A stretch of DNA of 64,000 bases from Sunxiuqinia elliptica (GTDB taxonomy: Bacteria; Bacteroidota; Bacteroidia; Bacteroidales; Prolixibacteraceae): contig NZ_FONW01000002.1 of the NCBI RefSeq assembly GCF_900113005.1, positions 558,001 through 622,000 of the forward strand, in the 5' to 3' direction. The notes below the pieces were generated by a model, which saw nothing but the letters and a program-made list of their open reading frames with translations, had not been told where the DNA came from and did not search any database. Position 1 is the first letter of the stretch; the number at the start of each line of letters is the position of its first letter. The translations under genes were made by a program, and so were the position numbers. Below, piece by piece: positions 57,322 through 64,000 of this stretch.

Positions 57322-58236
57322 ATGAGATTGTTCTTTTTAGCACTTATTATTGGATTGATTGGAATGCAGAACAGGGGGGCTGCAGAAGAAGGACAGAATC
57401 TACCTACCGATGTAAAGGTGACTTATATTGCCAATGCTGGTTTCCTAATTCAGGTGAATAATAAAAAGGTCTTGGTTGATGCACTTTTTAAAGATGTGGA
57501 GAATGAATTTTACGACTGTCCATCGACTGAACTGACACAAAGGATTATTGATGGAGAAGGAGAATTTGCAGAAATTAATTTGGTTGCATCAACGCACGAA
57601 CACATCGATAATTTTGATGAGAAAATTGTGGCTTCGGTATTAGTGAATCATCCGGAAAGTAAATTTTTGAGTTGTTCGAAAACGATTGACCAATTGGGAA
57701 ATAATAGCCAATATCAGCGGTTCAAAAAGCAACTTGTTTCCATTACCCCCGAGCGGATGATGCATATCGATACAGTGATTAATGGTATTGAAGTTCGAAC
57801 TTATCGGATTAGTCATGGCCCCTACTATATTGAAGATCCGTTAACGGGACGAAAAACTGACCTTTATAAGTTTGCCGAACACGTGGCTTTCCGGTTTACA
57901 ATTGATGGCGTAACCGTCTTCCACTGCGGAGATAGTAATTCCAATGCTTTAGCAGAATATGAGCAACTTCGGTTAGATCGGGATGAACTGGATTTTGCTT
58001 TCTTGGGACGTGGCTTTTTGTACCAACCACAGGGGCAAGGGGTAGCCATCATGAAAAAGTATATTCAAGCAAAACACTATGTTATCATGCAAATTCAGCA
58101 TGAAGACAATGAGTATTATAAAGAGGTGGCCGATGCTGTTAAGTCGGAACTCCCGAGTATAAAAGTTTTTGAAAAGGAATCAGAGTCCAGGACTTACAAC
58201 ATCACACCATTACAAGGCGCATTGACCAGCTACTAG
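57322..58236 (+). CDS. Exported metallo-beta-lactamase-fold protein with altered metal motif
   Basis: A 304-aa protein with a signal peptide (about 1-20). The MBL fold is seen in VTYIANAGFLIQVNNKKVLVDALF, THEHIDN (residues 91-97), the SHGPYY region and FHCGDSN, the usual order of metal ligands. The first motif reads H-x-H-x-D-N rather than H-x-H-x-D-H, so one ligand of the second metal is Asn97. It resembles UlaG-like/L-ascorbate lactonase superfamily hydrolases; the substrate is unknown. It is convergent with doxX, with a 6-bp gap between the stops. Confidence 0.8.
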   Translation: MRLFFLALIIGLIGMQNRGAAEEGQNLPTDVKVTYIANAGFLIQVNNKKVLVDALFKDVENEFYDCPSTELTQRIIDGEGEFAEINLVASTHEHIDNFDEKIVASVLVNHPESKFLSCSKTIDQLGNNSQYQRFKKQLVSITPERMMHIDTVINGIEVRTYRISHGPYYIEDPLTGRKTDLYKFAEHVAFRFTIDGVTVFHCGDSNSNALAEYEQLRLDRDELDFAFLGRGFLYQPQGQGVAIMKKYIQAKHYVIMQIQHEDNEYYKEVADAVKSELPSIKVFEKESESRTYNITPLQGALTSY

Positions 58237-58242
58237 ATATGC

Positions 58243-58653
58243 TTAACCTCTTCTGAAAAAACGGCCCAATTCAAACTTCCCTCCGCCAAATACCAAAATT
58301 GTAATGTATACAATCAGGTATAATAAAGCCATTTCTTTACGTTGAAAAGGATCTGCTCCATGGACGTAGAAGGCAGCAACGGCCATGGTCGCAATCAGCG
58401 GAAGGGAGGCTAACCGAGTACCGATTCCGAGGATTAGCAATACAGAACACAAAAATTCTGCAAAAACAGCTAATATGAGCGAAAGGGTTTGTCCAATTCC
58501 CAGAGGGTCGGCAAATTGAGTGCTTCCTTCAACGAGTTTTAAAAACTTTGGAATTCCATGCGTTAGCATAAAGGCTCCTGCAGAAACTCTGAAAAGGAGT
58601 AACCAAATATTAACGATGGTATCATTGGTGCGTGGTCCTAATAGTCTTGCCAT
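58243..58653 (-). CDS. DoxX-family membrane protein
   Basis: The start at 58653 (MARLLGPRTNDTIVN, 136 aa) is preferred because the family sequence begins there; an ATG at 58695 would add 14 residues. Four hydrophobic helices follow, including RVSAGAFMLTHGIPKF and LILAVFAEFLCSVLLILGIG with the typical GAFMLTHGIPK motif. DoxX proteins are small inner-membrane proteins, some linked to quinone or thiosulfate metabolism or redox stress; the role here is unknown. It is transcribed away from the ilv leader region. Confidence 0.85.
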   Translation of the reverse strand: MARLLGPRTNDTIVNIWLLLFRVSAGAFMLTHGIPKFLKLVEGSTQFADPLGIGQTLSLILAVFAEFLCSVLLILGIGTRLASLPLIATMAVAAFYVHGADPFQRKEMALLYLIVYITILVFGGGKFELGRFFRRG

Positions 58654-58874
58654 AATTGAATTTTTTTGCGAAAATAATGAATCACTTTTTTCCAACGATT
58701 AAATATTTGAAATAGTTTACAACGAGTGAAAAAAAACATCTTCTTGTTGAAAATTGACTGAATGACTGTCCTATAACAAGTCGTTCAAGCTCTTTTCTGC
58801 TTCTATTTTAATGAATAAAGACTGCTAAAACTGCTAATTTTTAGAAATAATTCCGGTTTTGCTTTCAATTTAGT

Positions 58875-58904
58875 TTTGTGTTTTCGAATTAATTCCTACA
58901 TTTG
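58875..58904 (+). promoter_or_regulatory. Promoter of the ilv leader and operon
   Basis: TTTG (58875-58878), an 18-bp spacer and TACATTTG (58897-58904) match the Bacteroidota consensus in full. The start would lie near 58911, about 16 bases before the first leader ATG. It is the only good match found in the 530 bp before ilvD, so the whole attenuator region should be on one transcript. Confidence 0.75.
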
Positions 58905-58926
58905 CTTCATTAATAATTGAAAACGA

Positions 58927-58992
58927 ATGAAAATTCAGGCTATCATACTTAACGTCATTATTCTTCTCGTGGTCATTTCGCAAGCGAAGTGA
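58927..58992 (+). CDS. ilv leader peptide 1
   Basis: A 21-codon reading frame, ATG to TGA. It starts MKIQAIILN and continues VIILLVVI, then SQAK. Twelve of 21 residues are Ile, Leu or Val (6 Ile, 3 Leu, 3 Val), with eight in a row at codons 10-17 (58954-58977). It is the sensing peptide of attenuator 1. Its stop codon lies in the 5' arm of the antiterminator. It should be translated only as a regulator. Confidence 0.85.
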   Translation: MKIQAIILNVIILLVVISQAK

Positions 58993-59031
58993 GGATGTCG
59001 TACGTTGGTATAACCGATAGCCATTCTCATT
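58988..59031 (+). promoter_or_regulatory. Antiterminator helix of attenuator 1
   Basis: The 10-base segment 58988-58997 (AGTGAGGATG) pairs with 59022-59031 (CATTCTCATT), 10 bp with two G-U pairs. The 3' arm overlaps the left arm of terminator 1, so the two structures exclude each other. The 5' arm includes the leader stop codon, so a ribosome terminating there would block the antiterminator and let the terminator form. A ribosome stalled on the Ile/Leu/Val run leaves it free. Confidence 0.7.
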
Positions 59032-59049
59032 AGGGGGAATGGCTTTTTT
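59019..59049 (+). terminator. Attenuator 1 (intrinsic terminator)
   Basis: AGCCATTC (59019-59026) pairs with GAATGGCT (59037-59044), extended by a U-G and a C-G pair, then TTTTTT to 59049. It follows leader 1 by about 26 bases and precedes leader 2. Together with the antiterminator it forms a classical attenuator. Confidence 0.85.
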
Positions 59050-59070
59050 CATTTATAACAATAGCATTTT

Positions 59071-59130
59071 ATGGAACGTTTTTCTTCAATTCACTTGGTC
59101 ATTCTAGTCGTCATTCTTAGATTTCACTGA
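59071..59130 (+). CDS. ilv leader peptide 2
   Basis: A second leader frame of 19 codons, ATG to TGA, beginning MERFSSIH, then LVILVVIL, then RFH. Nine of 19 residues are Ile, Leu or Val, eight of them consecutive at codons 9-16 (59095-59118). Its sequence outside that run differs from leader 1. It starts 21 bases after the T-tract of terminator 1 and serves attenuator 2. Its stop codon overlaps the 5' arm of the second antiterminator. Confidence 0.85.
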   Translation: MERFSSIHLVILVVILRFH

Positions 59131-59176
59131 GAAAGGCCAGGGATTGTTGAACAAATGATATTCGAAAGCCTTTCTC
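59128..59176 (+). promoter_or_regulatory. Antiterminator helix of attenuator 2
   Basis: GAGAAAGGC (59129-59137) pairs perfectly, 9 bp, with GCCTTTCTC (59168-59176). GAGAAAGG also occurs as the right arm of the terminator (59181-59188), so CCTTTCTC has two identical partners and the two helices exclude each other. The first copy contains the last two bases of the leader 2 stop codon (59128-59130), as in attenuator 1. Confidence 0.72.
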
Positions 59177-59197
59177 TACAGAGAAAGGTTTTTTTTT
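59169..59197 (+). terminator. Attenuator 2 (intrinsic terminator)
   Basis: CCTTTCTC (59169-59176) pairs with GAGAAAGG (59181-59188) around TACA, then nine Ts (59189-59197). It lies 28 bases before the ilvD start. Confidence 0.88.
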
Positions 59198-59225
59198 AAG
59201 CAAGAACGAAAAAATTGAGATAGAA

Positions 59226-61055
59226 ATGCAGAAGAAACTAAGATCAGCAACAACTACCGAGGGCCGGAAAATGGCAGGAGCCCGAAGCTTATGGCGGGCG
59301 AATGGGGTTAAAGAAGAGCAATTTGGCAAACCCATGATTGCCATTGTAAACTCGTTCACGCAGTTTGTTCCGGGGCATGTTCATTTGCATCATATCGGGC
59401 AGGAATTAAAAGCCTTGATCGAAAAGAGAGGCTGTTTTGCCGCTGAGTTCAATACCATAGCGATTGATGATGGGATTGCGATGGGGCATGATGGCATGTT
59501 GTATTCACTCCCTTCACGCGACGTTATTGCAGATAGTGTTGAGTACATGTGCAATGGACACAAGGTGGATGCGATGGTATGCATTTCAAATTGTGATAAA
59601 ATTACACCGGGAATGATGATGGCTGCTATGCGGTTAAATATTCCAGCCATTTTTGTGTCTGGTGGCCCGATGGAAGCTGGGAAAATTGATGAGAAATCAT
59701 ATGACTTGGTGGATGCTATGGTGATGGCTGCTGATGACAGTGTTTCAGATGAAACAATTTTGCAGGTAGAGCAGGAAGCTTGTCCTACTTGCGGTTCTTG
59801 TTCCGGCATGTTTACGGCAAACTCGATGAACTGTTTGGCTGAAGCCTTGGGATTGGCTTTGCCTGGAAATGGAACGATTGTGGCAACTCATGCCAATCGG
59901 AAAAAGTTGTTTGAAGAAGCGGCTGAACGTATTGTGGATATCACTTACGATCATTATCAGAATGGGAACGAGCGTGTTACTCCTCGTGGCATTGCAACTC
60001 GTGCGGTTTTTGAGAATGCCATGAAGTTGGATATTGCTATGGGAGGTTCGACCAATACGGTGCTGCATATTTTGGCTATTGCCCGCGAAGCAGGGGTCGA
60101 TTTCACAATGGCTGATATCGACCAGTTGTCTCGTAAAACACCAAACCTGTGCAAGGTGGCTCCTAACTCTCACTTTCACATTGAAGATGTGAACAGAGCA
60201 GGTGGTATTCTTGGAATTTTGGCAGAAATGGATCGGGCAAACCTATTGGATACAACAGTTTCTCGTGTTGATGGAAATAGCCTGGCAGAAGCCATTCAAA
60301 AATTTGACGTAACAAAAACGGATGCTTTGGAAGAAGCGATCAAAAAATATAAATCAGCACCGGGTGGAGTTCGGACAACGGTGATGGGTTCGCAGGAAAG
60401 CTATTACAAAGAGCTGGACCTCGACCGGGAAAATGGCTGTATCCGTTCGTTTGAACATGCCTATAGCAAGGATGGTGGTTTGGCTGTCTTGTTTGGCAAT
60501 ATTGCTCGTAAAGGATGTATCATCAAAACTGCCGGAGTTGATCCTTCGGTATATACATTCAACGGAACGGCTCGTGTATTTGAATCTCAGGAAGATGCTG
60601 TTAACGGAATCTTGGGCGATGCGGTTCAGGCTGGCGATGTGGTAATTATCCGCTATGAAGGACCGAAGGGTGGTCCTGGTATGCAGGAAATGTTGTATCC
60701 AACCTCTTACATCAAGTCGATGAAGTTGGATAAAGCTTGTGCATTGATAACTGACGGACGGTTCTCAGGAGGAACCTCGGGCTTGTCAATAGGGCATGTT
60801 TCGCCAGAAGCAGCCGGAGGTGGTGAAATCGCATTGATTGAAGATGGAGACCGGATTGAAATAAGCATTCCAGAGCGGAGTATTAACCTGATTGTAACAG
60901 ACGAAGAGCTTGAGAAAAGACGAGCCAAGCAGGAGGCTCGGGGGAAGGCGGCTTATACGCCTGTGAGCCGTAACCGTCAAGTAAGTCGGGCATTAAAAGC
61001 TTATGCCAGCTTGGTCTCATCAGCTGATCAAGGCGCAATTCGATTAATTGATTAA
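59226..61055 (+). CDS. ilvD: Dihydroxy-acid dehydratase
   Basis: A 609-aa enzyme that dehydrates 2,3-dihydroxy-isovalerate and -methylvalerate in Val/Ile synthesis. The iron-sulfur ligand region includes [17 protein letters not shown] with Cys123, and the [11 protein letters not shown] motif (186-195). The C-terminal half carries [20 protein letters not shown]. The length is close to the long IlvD type (616 aa in E. coli). It is the first structural gene after the tandem attenuators and ilvB follows after 24 bp. Confidence 0.97.
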   Translation: MQKKLRSATTTEGRKMAGARSLWRANGVKEEQFGKPMIAIVNSFTQFVPGHVHLHHIGQELKALIEKRGCFAAEFNTIAIDDGIAMGHDGMLYSLPSRDVIADSVEYMCNGHKVDAMVCISNCDKITPGMMMAAMRLNIPAIFVSGGPMEAGKIDEKSYDLVDAMVMAADDSVSDETILQVEQEACPTCGSCSGMFTANSMNCLAEALGLALPGNGTIVATHANRKKLFEEAAERIVDITYDHYQNGNERVTPRGIATRAVFENAMKLDIAMGGSTNTVLHILAIAREAGVDFTMADIDQLSRKTPNLCKVAPNSHFHIEDVNRAGGILGILAEMDRANLLDTTVSRVDGNSLAEAIQKFDVTKTDALEEAIKKYKSAPGGVRTTVMGSQESYYKELDLDRENGCIRSFEHAYSKDGGLAVLFGNIARKGCIIKTAGVDPSVYTFNGTARVFESQEDAVNGILGDAVQAGDVVIIRYEGPKGGPGMQEMLYPTSYIKSMKLDKACALITDGRFSGGTSGLSIGHVSPEAAGGGEIALIEDGDRIEISIPERSINLIVTDEELEKRRAKQEARGKAAYTPVSRNRQVSRALKAYASLVSSADQGAIRLID

Positions 61056-61079
61056 CGAAAACTAATAAAACAGATTCAT

Positions 61080-62780
61080 ATGGCAACAAAGAGAATTACT
61101 GGTTCTGAAGCCGTTATTCTTTCACTTTTAGAAGAAGGCGTTGATACGATCTTTGGGTATCCGGGCGGGGCAATTATGCCTGTTTACGACGCCCTGTATG
61201 ATTATGACAAAAAAGTAACTCACATCTTGACCCGGCATGAGCAAGGCGCAGTCCATGCGGCTGAGGGATATGCTAAAGTAACTGGAAAAGCAGGGGTCTG
61301 CTTTGCAACTTCAGGGCCTGGAGCGACTAACCTGATCACAGGGATTGCGGATGCAATGATTGATTCCATTCCACTCGTGTGTATCACCGGGCAAGTTGCT
61401 TCTCCTTTGCTGGGGACAGATGCTTTTCAAGAGTCAGATGTTGTTGGTATCTCGATGCCAATTACCAAGTGGAATTACCAGGTAACAAACGCAGAAGAAA
61501 TTCCGGAAGCAATTGCCAAGGCTTTCTACATTGCCCAATCTGGCCGCCCTGGACCTGTTTTGTTGGATATTTCTAAAGATGCACAGTTTCAGGAGTTGGA
61601 GTTCGAGTATAAGAAGTGTACAAAGATAAGGTCTTATATCCCAGAACAGCCCGTTGATCCTTTTAAGATAAAAGAAGCAGCCGAATTAATTGATCAAGCG
61701 AAAAAGCCTCTTTTATTATTTGGACAAGGGATTATTATCGCACAAGCAGAGGATGAGTTGAAGGCATTCATCGAAAAAACGGGCATTCCCGCTGCATGGA
61801 CTTTGTTAGGCTTATCTGCCTTGCCAACAGATCATCCCTTGAATGTTGGAATGCTTGGAATGCATGGTAACTATGGACCAAACGTTAAAACCAATGAAGC
61901 TGATTTGATTATTGCTGTAGGAATGCGTTTCGATGACCGGGTAACGGGTAAGGTGAGTTCCTATGCCAAGAAGGCGAAAGTCGTTCATCTGGAAGTTGAC
62001 CCAGCGGAGATTGATAAAATCATCAAAACGGATGTTGCCGTGCTGGGTAATGCGAAGAAGTCATTGGCGATGCTGATCAACAATGTGAAAGATAACAAGC
62101 ATGATGATTGGGTGGCTGAATTCCGGGAGTGTGACAAAGTCGAGCGCGAAAAGGTAATTAACAAAGATGTACATCCGGAGAAAGAGGGTTTAACAATGGG
62201 AGAAGCTGTTCGTATTGCTTCGGAGAAAACGCAGCATAACGCAATTTTGGTAACTGATGTAGGGCAGCAGCAAATGATTGCTTCCCGATACTTTAAGTTT
62301 ACCCAATCAAAAAGCAACGTTACTTCCGGCGGTTTAGGAACGATGGGCTATGCCATTCCCGCTGCGTTAGGGGCTCAACTGGGCGCCAAAGATCGCACGG
62401 TATGTTGTTTTGTAGGTGATGGAGGTTTTCAAATGACCTTACAAGAGCTGGGAACAATAGTCCAAAACAAACTTCCGGTGAAAATTATTCTACTGAATAA
62501 CAACTTCTTGGGAATGGTTCGCCAGTGGCAACAGTTGTTCTTTGAAAAGCGTTATTCGTTTACAGAACTTCAAAACCCTGATTTTATTACTATTGGTAAA
62601 GGTTTCGGCATGGCAGGTCATAAAGTCACTAAACGTGAAGAGCTGTCTGATGGGATTCAGAAAATGATTGACCACGATGGACCCTATTTATTAGAAGTAG
62701 TGGTTGAGAAAGAAGATAATGTTTTCCCAATGGTTCCAACTGGGGCTTCCGTTTCCGATATTATTTTGGAAGTAAAATAG
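61080..62780 (+). CDS. ilvB: Acetolactate synthase large subunit
   Basis: A 566-aa ThDP-dependent enzyme that makes acetolactate or acetohydroxybutyrate, the first common step of Val/Leu/Ile synthesis. It has the catalytic-Glu segment RHEQGAVHAAEGYAKVTGKAG, TSGPGATNLITGIADA, the FAD-related middle domain and the ThDP motif GDGGFQMTLQELGTIVQNKLPVKIILLNN (in part). It is 24 bp after ilvD and 34 bp before its regulatory subunit, so all three form one operon. Confidence 0.97.
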   Translation: MATKRITGSEAVILSLLEEGVDTIFGYPGGAIMPVYDALYDYDKKVTHILTRHEQGAVHAAEGYAKVTGKAGVCFATSGPGATNLITGIADAMIDSIPLVCITGQVASPLLGTDAFQESDVVGISMPITKWNYQVTNAEEIPEAIAKAFYIAQSGRPGPVLLDISKDAQFQELEFEYKKCTKIRSYIPEQPVDPFKIKEAAELIDQAKKPLLLFGQGIIIAQAEDELKAFIEKTGIPAAWTLLGLSALPTDHPLNVGMLGMHGNYGPNVKTNEADLIIAVGMRFDDRVTGKVSSYAKKAKVVHLEVDPAEIDKIIKTDVAVLGNAKKSLAMLINNVKDNKHDDWVAEFRECDKVEREKVINKDVHPEKEGLTMGEAVRIASEKTQHNAILVTDVGQQQMIASRYFKFTQSKSNVTSGGLGTMGYAIPAALGAQLGAKDRTVCCFVGDGGFQMTLQELGTIVQNKLPVKIILLNNNFLGMVRQWQQLFFEKRYSFTELQNPDFITIGKGFGMAGHKVTKREELSDGIQKMIDHDGPYLLEVVVEKEDNVFPMVPTGASVSDIILEVK

Positions 62781-62814
62781 AGATTGGATAGCAACCAAAC
62801 TAAAAAATGAAGAT

Positions 62815-63357
62815 ATGAAACAGGAATTTATAATCACGATATATTCAGAAAACCATATAGGTTTATTAAACCGGATTACCATCAACTTTACGCGCCGGAA
62901 AATCAATATCGAAAGCCTGACCGTTTCTGCGTCAGCAATAAAAGGGGTGTCGAAATTCACCATTGTTGTCAATGAAACAGCCGATCGGGTCAGGAAAGTT
63001 GTTGGACAGCTTGAAAAAGTGGTTGACGTATTGAAAGCTTTCTATCACACCAACGATGAAATGGTGTTTCAGGAAATTGCTCTTTACAAAGTACAAACAG
63101 ACACCTTGTACGATAGTGACCAGGTAGAGCGAATGGTTCGTAAAGCGGGGGCTCGTATTTTGGAGATTACCCGTGAATACACAGTGATTGAAAAAACAGG
63201 TCACAAAGAAGAAACGCAGGAGTTGTTTGACGAGTTGAATCAATTTGGCGTCCTTCAGTTTATTCGTTCAGGCCGGGTTGCCATTACGCGTGATCCTATT
63301 GAGCGGCTTTCAGAGTTCTTGAAAGAACGAGACAATTTGCTGAGTCAGATAGACTAG
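62815..63357 (+). CDS. ilvN: Acetolactate synthase small regulatory subunit
   Basis: A 180-aa subunit with an N-terminal ACT domain (EFIITIYSENHIGLLNRITINFTRRKINIESL in parts) and a C-terminal domain typical of IlvH/IlvN. It binds valine and stimulates and inhibits IlvB. It is the last gene in the visible ilv operon; a terminator follows. ilvC and leu genes are not adjacent. Confidence 0.94.
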   Translation: MKQEFIITIYSENHIGLLNRITINFTRRKINIESLTVSASAIKGVSKFTIVVNETADRVRKVVGQLEKVVDVLKAFYHTNDEMVFQEIALYKVQTDTLYDSDQVERMVRKAGARILEITREYTVIEKTGHKEETQELFDELNQFGVLQFIRSGRVAITRDPIERLSEFLKERDNLLSQID

Positions 63358-63376
63358 AATAGCTTATAATAATTTT

Positions 63377-63415
63377 AAGCCCGGAGCGTATTTTGGTATG
63401 CTCTGGGCTTTTTTA
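63377..63415 (+). terminator. Terminator after ilvN
   Basis: AAGCCCGGAGCGTA (63377-63390) pairs with TATGCTCTGGGCTT (63397-63410) with two G-U pairs and a six-base loop, then TTTTTT overlapping the stem end. It ends the ilv transcript before the gapdh gene. Confidence 0.82.
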
Positions 63416-63597
63416 TGCCTTTTCGCAAAATTAAATTGGCAGTATTTGTCGGAAATGTGTCATTGCAGACAAATGCTGCTTGCTGTAACTTGCAGCTCTT
63501 AAAGAGAATGAAAAATTTGATTTAGGAAGTGGAAACAGAGTGAGTGACTTCACCAGCTTAAAGCAGGTTTTTTAAGATTCAGTTTAAAAATTGGTAA

Positions 63598-64000
<403 letters not shown>

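Noticed and set aside
58905-59225. A riboswitch (T-box or similar) controlling ilvD
   Set aside because: No T-box sequence or other known aptamer core was seen; the two leader peptides and competing helices explain the region fully.

Overview
The window reads as chromosome of a Bacteroidota member, most probably of the order Marinilabiliales (Prolixibacteraceae-like); the genus is a guess. The evidence is a SusC/SusD pair with its own ECF sigma factor and FecR, a type B T9SS sorting domain, DUF4290 and DUF5683 proteins, a GH105 enzyme, an unbroken str-S10-spc-alpha ribosomal operon without tuf, and promoters of the Bacteroidota form (TTG, 18-20 bp, TAnnTTTG). There are no rRNA or tRNA genes, insertion sequences, prophage or CRISPR arrays; it is mainly core genome.

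Layout. 1-11.7 kb: the 3' end of a GH105 hydrolase, then on the minus strand grpE-dnaJ, a TlpA-like thioredoxin, DUF4290-murA, a UvrD/PcrA helicase and an EF-G paralog (fusA2), with a plus-strand T9SS-exported protein at 8.1-9.4 kb. 12-16.1 kb: a lipoprotein, a C39-peptidase ABC exporter and its HlyD adaptor. 16.2-33.5 kb: one long ribosomal-protein, secY, infA and rpoA operon behind two consensus promoters. 33.5-37.8 kb: a membrane-anchored AraC regulator, a secreted protein, a single-domain response regulator and ettA. 37.9-44.8 kb (minus): sigma, fecR, susC and susD with no enzyme attached. 45.1-58.7 kb: a MgtC/DUF4010 membrane protein, priA, a heptose kinase, parA-parB-DUF5683-lytic transglycosylase, an SGNH/MBOAT O-acylation pair, an MBL-fold protein and DoxX. 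58.7-64 kb: ilvD-ilvB-ilvN and the start of gapdh.

The most striking feature is the 530-bp region before ilvD. A consensus promoter is followed by two complete transcription attenuators in series. Each has its own short leader peptide with a run of eight consecutive Ile/Leu/Val codons, its own intrinsic terminator, and its own competing antiterminator helix whose 5' arm contains the leader stop codon. Other points worth checking are an EF-G paralog lacking the catalytic switch II histidine, a MurA with Asp in place of the fosfomycin-target Cys, two hairpins with identical loops between fecR and susC, a 13-bp hairpin directly before the start of the SGNH gene, and inverted repeats in the rpsL leader and the rpsL-rpsG gap.

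All family assignments come from reading motifs and gene order. No database search or folding program was run.
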